From: Paenarthrobacter sp. Z7-10
Lineage (GTDB): Bacteria; Actinomycetota; Actinomycetes; Actinomycetales; Micrococcaceae
NCBI RefSeq assembly: GCF_026932795.1
Contig: NZ_JADPVH010000034.1
Location: 1 to 44,355, forward strand
Length of the DNA: 44,355 nucleotides
Direction of reading: 5' to 3'
Shown in pieces: positions 33,842 to 41,680 of the stretch. The translations under genes were made by a program, and so were the position numbers. The notes beneath the pieces are model-generated. The model searched no databases. It saw only the letters and a program-made list of their open reading frames with translations, and was not told the origin of the DNA. The first letter of the stretch is position 1. Each line of letters starts with the position of its first letter.

Positions 33842-36800
33842 TCAGGCGTCGGACAGCACCAGACTCTTGTCCTCCCGCTGCCTGCCCGCAGCATCGTGCG
33901 TGACCAGTACAACCGCCTTGGACCGCAGGGCGTGGCGCAGATCCAGCATCAGGGACCGGGCCGACGCGGTGTCCAGGTGGGCTGTTGGCTCATCCAGCAG
34001 GACGACGTCGGCACCGGCCAGCAGCGTTCGTGCTACCGCGACGCGCTGCCGCTGGCCGCCGGAGAGGTGACTGCCTTCCGGACCCAGCCGGGTATCGAGC
34101 CCCATCGGGAGCTGGCGCAGCAGCGGGCCCAAGCCGACGTCGTCGAGCACCCCCTTCAGCTGCGCCTCGCTCGGAGCTTCGGACCGCGGCCGCGCCAGCA
34201 GCAGATTGGCGCGCAGCGAGGAGTCGAAGAGATGCCCCTGCTGCGGACACCAGGCAACGCGGCCATTTGCCTGCAGCCGACCGCTGGTTGTTGCCAGGAA
34301 CCCCAGCATCACCGCCAGTAGAGTGGACTTCCCCGACCCGGATGGGCCCGTGACAGTCAGCCACTCGCCCGGCCGGACCGTGGTGCTCAGACCCGTGAAA
34401 ACCGGGCCGCTGGAGTCCGGCCACGCCGCCGTCACTTCCAGCAGGCTCAGGCCGGTGCCGCTTTTTCCGTTGCTGCCGGCAGGATGGTCCAAAATGGAGC
34501 CGGAGATGGGCCTGGAATCTGCAGGGGAATTGCGGCTGGAACCGCTGCTGGAACCGGAACTGGAACCGCTGCTCGAACCGCGGAGCAGCTCGGCACCTGC
34601 CAGGTCCGGCACGAAACGCATCAGCACTGTGTTCAGCGCCGGCCAGAGCTGAATGGCGGCACTCACCCCGGCAAAGGCATCCACCAGGGCAAGATTGAGC
34701 AGCACCAGGGCGGCCAGCACCTCCGGGCGCACAGCTCCGGCTGATACAGCCGGAGCTCCGACAGCCAGCATGCCCAGCGCACCACAGCAGGAAACGATGA
34801 TGAGCAGCGCTTGGGACAACCCCTGCGCCTGAACTGAGCGTTTCACCGCAGCGGTCGCAGCGTGGTCCCCGGCTCGGAGCCGTGCCAGCAGGCGTCCTTC
34901 TGCCCGGTTGGCGCGCAGGTCCGCCGCCGCGTTAAGCAAGGCCGCCACCGCCCTGATCACCGTTGACCGGTGTGCTTGCTCGGCCCGGGCCGCCGCCCGG
35001 TCGGCCAGCACCGCCGCAGCCGGACTCAGCACGAGGGCTCCGATCAGCACAACCAGCTCCAGCGCCGCCGCTTGCGGAAGCAGCAGTGTCGCCGTCGTCA
35101 GCACCACAGCTGCGGCAAGCACCCCGGTCAGCGGCGGCAGCACCACCCGCGGCGCCAGATCCCGCACTGCATCAACGTCACCGATCAGGTGGTCCACCGC
35201 CCCCTCCCCGCGCAACAGCGAGCGCCGGGACAGGACTTGGCGGCTGAGGGAGATCCAGACCCGCACACGCATCCGGGTCAGGGCAGCGAACACCGCATCA
35301 TGGAGCCAAAGCCGTTCGCCATAGCGCGCGACAGCCCGGGTTAGGCCGCAGAACCGTACGCCAACAATCGCCACCATCAGGTACAAGATGGGCGGTTGCT
35401 GACTTGCCCGCACGATCAGCCAGCCGGAGAGCCCGGTCAACGCCAATGCCGCCAGCGTCGCAACCACGCCTGCCGACACCGCCAGCATGAACTTGGGACG
35501 CCACGGTTCGAGAATCGATGCCAGCAGACCCAACCTCGCCCTCAGCGGCACAAGCGAGGACCGGGGTATCGGGCGTACTGCGGGAGCGAACCGCCCGCTC
35601 CGGTCGGCGCGGTCGGGAGCGAAGAGTCTGGGGACGGCGGTACCCGGCACACCGGCGGGGGCACAGACCGTTTCCCGCTGCACCGCGCCCCGTGCCTTTC
35701 CGCCTGCCAACCGAACCACGTGCTCGGCGAGCGCCAGCGTAGGTTCATTATGCGTCGCCAAAATCACGGTGGCGCGGCCGCGCAGGGACATGATGACTTC
35801 CTCGATCACGCGGGCCGTGGCGGCGTCGAGGTGCGCCGTGGGCTCGTCCAACAGCACCACCGCTGCACCGGCCTCCACCCTGACCAATGCGCGTGCCAGT
35901 GCGAGTCGGCGCAGCTCCCCCGGGCTCAACTCTCCTGGGTGCGAGTCCGCCAGCTTGCTGATCCCAACCCGGTCCAGGACGAACGCCAGGCTGCGAAAAT
36001 CCGGTGCTGCGTACATTTCCAGTTCGGCCCGAACGGTTTCAGCCGCGGTTACCGGGTGCTGCGGCACCCACGCCACCCGCTCCGGGTCGAGTCCGCTGAC
36101 ACCCCCTCGCACGTCAGTCCCCTCCCCTGCCACCACCAACCCTGCCAATACCTTGAGCAGGGTCGATTTTCCACAGCCGCTTGGGCCCGCAACAGCTGTA
36201 ATCCGACCGTACGGCGCGGCAAAGTCCAGCGATTCCAGCGCAGGAACGGAGCGGTCCTGGTAGTGCACCGTCAAACCGCGGACGACGACGGCCTTCGTCG
36301 CGTCGGGTGTCTGGTCGGTGGAGTGCCTCGCAAAGTCAACGCCCGTCCCGCCGCCGGCCGGTCCGCACCGGGACAACGGCTCGCCCTTGGGTGCCGCCAG
36401 CACCTTGTCCGCTTGCTCCATCGCCTCCCGACCGTCCTCGCTCGCATGATGCGCCGATCCCAGTTCGCGCAGCGGCAGGTAACACTCCGGTGCAAGGATC
36501 AGCACAAGCAATCCGGTTTCCAGCTCCATGCCGCCCTGCACCAACCGAATGCCGATGAACACGGCGACGACGGCCACGGAGAGCGTGGCGATGAGCTCCA
36601 GTGCCAAGGCAGAGAGAAATGCAACGCGCAGGGTGGCCATGGTAGTCAACCTGTATTCATTTGAGACCCGGCTGAGGGCTTCGGTCTGTGCCCGCGCCCG
36701 TCCCAGCCCCACCAACACCGGAAGGCCTTTCGCGAGCTCAACCAGATGATTGGACAGGGTGGCGAGCGCACCCGCGGCCCGCTGGACACGAGCGCGGGTG

Positions 36801-37420
36801 TGCCAGCCAATCAACACCATGAACAATGGGACCAGCGGGACGGTCAGGACAATGATGACGGCACTGATCCAGTCGGCAAGCAGGATCCGCGCGCCGATCA
36901 GCAGCGGCACGACGGCGCAGCCCACCAGTGCCGGCAGGAACTGCGCGTAGTAGTTATCCAGCGCGTCGAGTCCCCGTGTGACCAGGACAGTGCCGGCCCC
37001 CTGGCCGGTGCTGCCGGAACCCGACCCCGCGCCGGAATCTGTTCCGGCGTCGCGGGCCAATCGCTCCGCCAGTTTCAGGCGCAGTTCCTCCTTGGCGCCG
37101 AGGGCCGTGCGTCGGGCCACCACCTGGCCGGCCCACACGACAAGTCCCCGGGCCACGGCCGCGCCGCCTCCCAAGATCAAAACCGAAACCAAAGAGCTCC
37201 CGCCAACCAATCCCGCACCGGAGCCGACAATGCTCCCGGCTCCGGGTGTGCTGGCACTTCCTGGACCGATTCCGGCGCCGCCGATGACCGCCACGATTCC
37301 GCCGGCAACGGCCTGGGCCAGGGCCACCGCGCACAGGGCCTTCAGCGCACTGAGCAGCCCCAGCAGGTACAGGCTGCCCGTGGCGCCGGGCGGAACCGCC
37401 ATGGTTGGACGCTTCGTCAT
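33842..37420 (-). CDS. cydDC: Fused ABC exporter CydDC (cytochrome bd assembly)
   Basis: 1192 residues, two complete ABC half-transporters in one chain. The CydD half has ~6 membrane helices, Walker A GPSGCGKST near 415, signature LSPGELRRLAL near 500 and LLDEPTAHLD. The CydC half has its own membrane part (~640-960), Walker A GPSGSGKST near 1028, signature LSGGQRQR near 1120 and LLDEPTAHLD. CydDC exports thiols (glutathione/cysteine in E. coli) or handles haem, and is needed for bd oxidase assembly. Extra Gly/Ser-rich loops at ~48-78, 125-144 and a serine-glycine linker before the CydC ATPase are unusual. ATG 37420 overlaps cydB as ATGA, so it is the third gene of cydA-cydB-cydDC. The fusion of CydD and CydC occurs in other Arthrobacter-like genomes, from memory. 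Confidence 0.93.
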   Translation of the reverse strand: MTKRPTMAVPPGATGSLYLLGLLSALKALCAVALAQAVAGGIVAVIGGAGIGPGSASTPGAGSIVGSGAGLVGGSSLVSVLILGGGAAVARGLVVWAGQVVARRTALGAKEELRLKLAERLARDAGTDSGAGSGSGSTGQGAGTVLVTRGLDALDNYYAQFLPALVGCAVVPLLIGARILLADWISAVIIVLTVPLVPLFMVLIGWHTRARVQRAAGALATLSNHLVELAKGLPVLVGLGRARAQTEALSRVSNEYRLTTMATLRVAFLSALALELIATLSVAVVAVFIGIRLVQGGMELETGLLVLILAPECYLPLRELGSAHHASEDGREAMEQADKVLAAPKGEPLSRCGPAGGGTGVDFARHSTDQTPDATKAVVVRGLTVHYQDRSVPALESLDFAAPYGRITAVAGPSGCGKSTLLKVLAGLVVAGEGTDVRGGVSGLDPERVAWVPQHPVTAAETVRAELEMYAAPDFRSLAFVLDRVGISKLADSHPGELSPGELRRLALARALVRVEAGAAVVLLDEPTAHLDAATARVIEEVIMSLRGRATVILATHNEPTLALAEHVVRLAGGKARGAVQRETVCAPAGVPGTAVPRLFAPDRADRSGRFAPAVRPIPRSSLVPLRARLGLLASILEPWRPKFMLAVSAGVVATLAALALTGLSGWLIVRASQQPPILYLMVAIVGVRFCGLTRAVARYGERLWLHDAVFAALTRMRVRVWISLSRQVLSRRSLLRGEGAVDHLIGDVDAVRDLAPRVVLPPLTGVLAAAVVLTTATLLLPQAAALELVVLIGALVLSPAAAVLADRAAARAEQAHRSTVIRAVAALLNAAADLRANRAEGRLLARLRAGDHAATAAVKRSVQAQGLSQALLIIVSCCGALGMLAVGAPAVSAGAVRPEVLAALVLLNLALVDAFAGVSAAIQLWPALNTVLMRFVPDLAGAELLRGSSSGSSSGSSSGSSRNSPADSRPISGSILDHPAGSNGKSGTGLSLLEVTAAWPDSSGPVFTGLSTTVRPGEWLTVTGPSGSGKSTLLAVMLGFLATTSGRLQANGRVAWCPQQGHLFDSSLRANLLLARPRSEAPSEAQLKGVLDDVGLGPLLRQLPMGLDTRLGPEGSHLSGGQRQRVAVARTLLAGADVVLLDEPTAHLDTASARSLMLDLRHALRSKAVVLVTHDAAGRQREDKSLVLSDA
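34535..34590 (-). repeat. 12-bp repeat encoding SSSG linker in cydDC
   Basis: Repeats of the type CTGGAACCGCTG on the plus strand, about four degenerate units, encoding SSSG repeated in the linker between the CydC membrane part and its ATPase. Frame-neutral length variation is expected. Confidence 0.75.
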
Positions 37421-38511
37421 CCCAGCGTGCCATCAGCGGCCGTGCGGTTGTCGGCCGTGCGGTTGTCGGCCGTACCAAACTCAGCCGTGCCAATCGCTGG
37501 AACGACGTCATGCTGATCGGGCAGATGCGCTGCGCTGATGCGCTTGCGGAACACCCAGTACGTCCACGCCTGGTATGCCAGCACCATCGGCAGCCCGAAG
37601 CAGGCCACGATGCTCATCAGTCCCAAGGTGTACGGCGAGGATGAGGCATTGCTGATGGTCAGATCCCAGGCGTGGTTCAGGGTGGAGGGCAGTACCCGGG
37701 GAAAGACTGAACCGAAGATGGCGGCGCTGGCGGAGACCAGGAAGACCCCCATGGCCAGGAAACTGCGGCCCTCACGGCCCTGCCCTGCGAACCGCCACGC
37801 AGCGGCTGCCCCGGCAGCGGCCAGCACGATCAACAGCCAACTGGCAGCTTTGCCGTACTGTGCCGCAACCGCGGCCGCCCAGATCGCCATCGGCAGCAAT
37901 GCCACCGGCAGCCAGCGGCGCAGGAGTGAGCGCGCCCGGAGACGGATCTCACCGTCCGTCTTGAGCATCAGGAACGCGGCGGCGTGCATCAGGGCGAAGC
38001 CGACGACGGCCAGGCCACCAAGGACCGCGTAGCCGTTGAACCAGGCGAAGGGTCCTCCCACCCGGTCGCCGTTGGCGTTCAGCGGCAGTCCCGTGGTGGT
38101 CAGGGCCAGCGCGGCACCGATTCCGAAGGCAGAGACGAAGGAGCCGACGGCGATGGCCCAGTCCCACCGGTTGCGCCAGCGATGCGCATTGACCTTGCCG
38201 CGGTACTCGAACGCCACGGCGCGGAAGATCAGACCCAGCAGCACCAGCACCAGCGGAAGATACATAGCCGAGAGCAGGGACGCGTACCACAGCGGAAAGG
38301 CGGCAAAGGTGGCGCCGGCGGCGGTGATCAGCCAGACTTCGTTGCCGTCCCAGACCGGTCCAACCGTGTTCAGCAGGACACGGCGCTCGTCATTGTTGCG
38401 GGCAAAGAGCTTAATCAGCATCCCAATACCCAGGTCAAACCCCTCCAGGAAGAGGTAACCGGTCCACAGCACGGCGATCAGCACAAACCAGAGTGTAGGA
38501 AGTGTTTCCAT
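37417..38511 (-). CDS. cydB: Cytochrome bd ubiquinol/menaquinol oxidase subunit II
   Basis: 364 residues, about eight membrane helices. The start METLPTLWFVLIAVLWTGYLFLEGFDLGIG and the loop VLLNTVGPVWDGNEVWLITAAGATFAAFP are typical of CydB. Structural subunit of the bd oxidase; binds no haem in most cases. AAGGA stands before ATG 38511. It follows cydA by 53 bases and overlaps cydDC by 4. The polar C-terminus (~335-364) holds an AspAsnArgThrAla repeat encoded by a 15-bp tandem repeat, not part of the conserved fold. Confidence 0.96.
   Translation of the reverse strand: METLPTLWFVLIAVLWTGYLFLEGFDLGIGMLIKLFARNNDERRVLLNTVGPVWDGNEVWLITAAGATFAAFPLWYASLLSAMYLPLVLVLLGLIFRAVAFEYRGKVNAHRWRNRWDWAIAVGSFVSAFGIGAALALTTTGLPLNANGDRVGGPFAWFNGYAVLGGLAVVGFALMHAAAFLMLKTDGEIRLRARSLLRRWLPVALLPMAIWAAAVAAQYGKAASWLLIVLAAAGAAAAWRFAGQGREGRSFLAMGVFLVSASAAIFGSVFPRVLPSTLNHAWDLTISNASSSPYTLGLMSIVACFGLPMVLAYQAWTYWVFRKRISAAHLPDQHDVVPAIGTAEFGTADNRTADNRTAADGTLG
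37442..37486 (-). repeat. 15-bp tandem repeat in the 3' end of cydB
   Basis: Two perfect units GTGCGGTTGTCGGCC at 37442-37456 and 37457-37471 and a degenerate third to 37486, on the plus strand. They encode TADNR-type repeats of the CydB tail. Confidence 0.9.
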
Positions 38512-38564
38512 GAAAATCCTTGTATGTCAGTTCGGTGGTTTCGAACGTGATGCCCGAAGTCGAC

Positions 38565-40160
38565 TCAGTATGCGAACGCGAGGACGTCGTCGTTCGCCGG
38601 AGGCTGCGGGCCGGACCCGTGCGGGTCCGAGCCATCGTGGGGGGCCAAATCTGCCAGTTCGGGCATAGCCGAGGCAACGCCGCCGCGGATGTAGCGCACC
38701 AGCAGCCGGACCTCGACCACCAGCAGCGCGGCATAAACGGTGCCGAGGGCCACCAGGGAAAAGATCAACTCGCCGGCGGAGACGCCGGGAGAGACGGCCG
38801 CCGCGGTGAACATGAACACCCGGTCGACGCCGCTGAGCTGCGGGTTCGGCGCGACCACGAATGGTTGGCGACCCATCTCGGTGAAGATCCAGCCTGCGGC
38901 GTTGGCCCCGAACGGCGCGAGGATTCCGCACAACGCGAGCCGCATCAGCCATTTCGACGACGGCACGGTCCCCTTGCGGACCAGGACCAGGGCCACCAGC
39001 GCCGCCAAGGCGGCCAATCCGCCAAAGCCGATCATCACCCGGAAGCCCCAGTACGTCACTGCCATCACGGGCACGTAGTGGATCGGCTGGCCTGCACGGT
39101 CGCCGTAAATAGGGTCGTTGGGCAGATTCGTGCCGTATTTGGCCTGGTATTCAGGAACCAGGGAGTTGACGCCTTTGACGTCCGTGCTGAAATCATTGTG
39201 CGCCAGGAAGGAGAGCAGTCCTGGTACTTCGATCACGGCCACCACCGCGCTGCAGTCCTTGCTCCCCACATCGCCCAGCGAGAGGATCGAGAAGCTGGTG
39301 CCGTCGTGGCAGGCCGCCTCCGCAGCAGCCATCTTCATTGGCTGCTGCTGGAACATCAGTTTGCCCTGCATGTCGCCGGTGATGGCAGTCCCGGCGAAGG
39401 CAAGCATGGCCACGACGGCGCCGATGCGCAGGGACCGCAGCCAGACCTTGTGATCGGTCTTGTCCCGGCCGGGAATGACGGCGGACTCCCCTACCAGAAC
39501 GCGTCCGTCGTCGTCGACCGTGTCGATACCGTCCCTGCGCCGACGCCACAGGTGATACCAGGAGATGCCGAGCAGGAAGCCGCCCGCGACGGCGAGGGAG
39601 CCAGTCAAGGTATGCGGGAAGGTGACAAGGGCTGTGTTATTGGTGAAGACCGCCCACGCGTCGACCATCCGAGGGCGTCCGTCCACCATCCGCACGCCCA
39701 CCGGATGCTGCATCCAGGAATTGGCGACCAGGATGAAGTAGGCGGACAACACAGACCCCAGCACGGCAATCCACAGGCACGCCAAATGAATCCGTGCCGG
39801 CAGTTTCTGCCAGCCGAATATCCACAGGCCCAGGAAGGTGGATTCCACGAAAAAGGCGAGAAGTGCCTCCATAGCCAGCGGAGCTCCGAACACATCGCCG
39901 ACGAACCGGCTGTATTCGCTCCAGGCCATGCCGAACTGGAACTCCTGCACAATGCCGGTAGCCACGCCCATAATGAAGTTGATCAGGAAGAGCTTGCCCC
40001 AGAACTTGGTCATTCTGAGGTATTCCTCTTTGCCGGTGCGGTGCCACATCGTCTGCAGCAGCGCCACCAGCAGGCCCAGGCCAATCGTCAGGGGCACCAT
40101 CAGAAAGTGGTAAACGGTGGTGATGCCAAACTGCCACCTGGCGATGTCCAGTGCTTCCAT
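38565..40160 (-). CDS. cydA: Cytochrome bd oxidase subunit I
   Basis: 531 residues. Seen: His18 (TTVYHFLM), a ligand of haem b595; His183 (FPHTLTG), a ligand of haem b558; Glu98 and Glu106, thought to carry protons; YWGFRVMIG with the Met ligand of b558; the Q-loop motif MGRQPF. It oxidises menaquinol (likely in this group) and reduces O2 to water without pumping protons, in the cytoplasmic membrane. AGGGG lies before ATG 40160. It is first in cydA-cydB-cydDC. Two palindromes in the upstream region (40188-40230), shared with divergent blaI, suggest repression by the BlaI-like protein. Confidence 0.97.
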   Translation of the reverse strand: MEALDIARWQFGITTVYHFLMVPLTIGLGLLVALLQTMWHRTGKEEYLRMTKFWGKLFLINFIMGVATGIVQEFQFGMAWSEYSRFVGDVFGAPLAMEALLAFFVESTFLGLWIFGWQKLPARIHLACLWIAVLGSVLSAYFILVANSWMQHPVGVRMVDGRPRMVDAWAVFTNNTALVTFPHTLTGSLAVAGGFLLGISWYHLWRRRRDGIDTVDDDGRVLVGESAVIPGRDKTDHKVWLRSLRIGAVVAMLAFAGTAITGDMQGKLMFQQQPMKMAAAEAACHDGTSFSILSLGDVGSKDCSAVVAVIEVPGLLSFLAHNDFSTDVKGVNSLVPEYQAKYGTNLPNDPIYGDRAGQPIHYVPVMAVTYWGFRVMIGFGGLAALAALVALVLVRKGTVPSSKWLMRLALCGILAPFGANAAGWIFTEMGRQPFVVAPNPQLSGVDRVFMFTAAAVSPGVSAGELIFSLVALGTVYAALLVVEVRLLVRYIRGGVASAMPELADLAPHDGSDPHGSGPQPPANDDVLAFAY

Positions 40161-40187
40161 CGTTTCCCCTCAGCGCGGATCCGGCGT

Positions 40188-40208
40188 ATTTCTACAGTCT
40201 GTAGAAAT
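40188..40208. promoter_or_regulatory. BlaI-type operator candidate 1 (cydA/blaI intergenic)
   Basis: Perfect 10-bp arms ATTTCTACAG and CTGTAGAAAT around a central T. Contains the TACA-n3-TGTA core reminiscent of BlaI/MecI operators. It is 28 bp before the cydA start and on top of the likely cydA promoter. The core 17 bp match candidate 2 at 14 of 17 positions. Confidence 0.75.
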
Positions 40209-40213
40209 CTAAC

Positions 40214-40230
40214 TTCTACTGAGTGTAGAA
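40214..40230. promoter_or_regulatory. BlaI-type operator candidate 2 (cydA/blaI intergenic)
   Basis: TTCTAC-TGAGT-GTAGAA, 6-bp arms; centre 24 bp from the centre of candidate 1. Placed 64 bp before the blaI start. Together the pair could bind two BlaI dimers and control both divergent operons. Confidence 0.7.
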
Positions 40231-40294
40231 CAATTTGTGGAAACCGGGTAGATTTAGATCAAGACATCTGAATGAGAGAATAATCGAGGATTAC

Positions 40295-40678
40295 ATGGCC
40301 ACTCTTGGGGAGCTCGAAAGAGCCGTCATGGATCTGTTGTGGGAACATCCTGAAGCCATCAGCGCCAACACGCTGCGGGACTTCCTGACACAACGACCGT
40401 CAAATACCGCCGGCGGCGGGTCCGATTCGAAGGAACTCGCCGTCACCACCGTTCTGACGGTCCTGTCGCGGCTGGAAAAAAAGGGCTTGGTGCAGCGCGA
40501 GCGGGATATCCGCCCGCACCGCTACCGGGCGGTCACCAGCCGGGCGGAGCACACGGCCGAGCTGATGCTGGAGGTGCTGGGATCAGCGCCGGACCGCGAA
40601 GCGGTACTGGCGCGGTTCATTGGAACGGTCAGCGACGGCGAAGCCGCGACCTTGCGCAAACTGCTCAGTCACGGTTAG
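40295..40678 (+). CDS. BlaI/MecI/CopY-family transcriptional repressor
   Basis: 127 residues from ATG 40295, with GAGG upstream; the frame opens 60 bases earlier but this start fits the family (MATLGELERAVMDLLWEHPE). A winged helix-turn-helix (~1-80) with TTVLTVLSRLEKKGLVQRERD as recognition helix and wing, then a C-terminal dimerisation helix pair (~85-127). The repressors bind TACA/TGTA palindromes as dimers and are inactivated by cleavage, normally by a BlaR-type protease. The M56 gene directly downstream supplies a candidate protease. Divergent from cydA; it probably regulates itself and the cyd operon. Nothing in the window suggests a beta-lactamase. Confidence 0.92.
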   Translation: MATLGELERAVMDLLWEHPEAISANTLRDFLTQRPSNTAGGGSDSKELAVTTVLTVLSRLEKKGLVQRERDIRPHRYRAVTSRAEHTAELMLEVLGSAPDREAVLARFIGTVSDGEAATLRKLLSHG

Positions 40679-40708
40679 ACCGGGACCGCCGGCTTCCGGG
40701 TTCCGCTG

Positions 40709-41680
40709 ATGTTTTTCACATCCTGGTTCCTCGCGGTGCTGGCCGTGGTGCTGGCGTGGCCGGTACCGCTGCTGCTCTCGCGCGCTCGCTGGACCTCCCG
40801 CTCACCGTTCTCGGCCATGGTCCTCTGGCAATCCATTGCGCTGGCGGGTGGGCTGTCCATGATCGGGGCGATGTTGGTATTCGGACTGGTGCCGCTGGGG
40901 GATAACCTGCTCTCCGGCATGCGGGCGCTGCTGGGCATCGTGCTCGGCTCCGGCTTCGGACCGAAACCGGACCCGCTGGGACGGTTGGGGTTTTGGAACG
41001 CATTTGCACTCAGCGCGGCGGCGCTGCTGCTGGCCCATCTGCTGTTTACGCTGCTGCTGACCTTCCTGCGGATCCGCACCCAGCAAAATCGGCACCGTCA
41101 GCTGCTGGCCCTGCTGGGGTCTCCCGCGGCGGGCCGTCCCGGAACGGTGGTCATCAACCATGAAGCGCCAGTGGCGTACTGCCTGCCCGGCGGCGCCCGG
41201 TCCATCACGGTCCTCTCCGACGGACTGATGAATTTGCTGGCTCCCGATGAGCTGCGGGCCGTGCTGATCCACGAAAATACCCATCTGGTGCAGCGGCATC
41301 ACCTCCTGCTGTGGGCCTTCGCGGCCTGGCGCTCGGCGTTGCCGTGGCTGCCGACGTCGCGGCTGGCACAACGGGCGGTCAACTCACTGATTGAAATGCT
41401 GGCCGACGACGAGGCCCTCAAGACCGTGGATCGGGCTACCCTGGTCAGCGCGATTGCTTTGGTCGCCAGCGGGCCCGCGCAGCTTCCAGCCAGCGAATTG
41501 GTCGACGCCGGTCGGCAGCAGATCGACACGCCGCAGACCACCTCAGCACGCTTGGGCCGCCTGCTGACCCCAGTTCCGGCCTTGGCCCGGAACAGCCGGG
41601 CCCTGATTCTGGCCGGATCGGCAGCGCTGCTGGCACTGCCCACGGCCCTGCTGATTGTTCCCGGGCTGCTGGGCGGTTAA
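40709..41680 (+). CDS. BlaR1-like M56 family membrane metallopeptidase
   Basis: 323 residues with about four or five membrane segments. AYCLPG (156-161) and the zinc motif HENTH (188-192, HExxH) lie in a cytoplasmic loop, with a further acidic stretch EMLADDEAL (a third ligand candidate). The large extracellular penicillin-binding sensor of BlaR1 is absent, so the signal is not a beta-lactam by this route. It probably cleaves or destabilises the adjacent BlaI-like repressor in response to a membrane or respiratory signal. It follows blaI by 30 bases. The stop TAA overlaps the parE stop on the other strand in TTAA. Confidence 0.9.
   Translation: MFFTSWFLAVLAVVLAWPVPLLLSRARWTSRSPFSAMVLWQSIALAGGLSMIGAMLVFGLVPLGDNLLSGMRALLGIVLGSGFGPKPDPLGRLGFWNAFALSAAALLLAHLLFTLLLTFLRIRTQQNRHRQLLALLGSPAAGRPGTVVINHEAPVAYCLPGGARSITVLSDGLMNLLAPDELRAVLIHENTHLVQRHHLLLWAFAAWRSALPWLPTSRLAQRAVNSLIEMLADDEALKTVDRATLVSAIALVASGPAQLPASELVDAGRQQIDTPQTTSARLGRLLTPVPALARNSRALILAGSAALLALPTALLIVPGLLGG

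Noticed and set aside
34500-34600. Possible CRISPR-like repeats near the cydDC linker
   Set aside because: Units are short (12 bp), degenerate, in frame and without spacers; they encode an SSSG linker.
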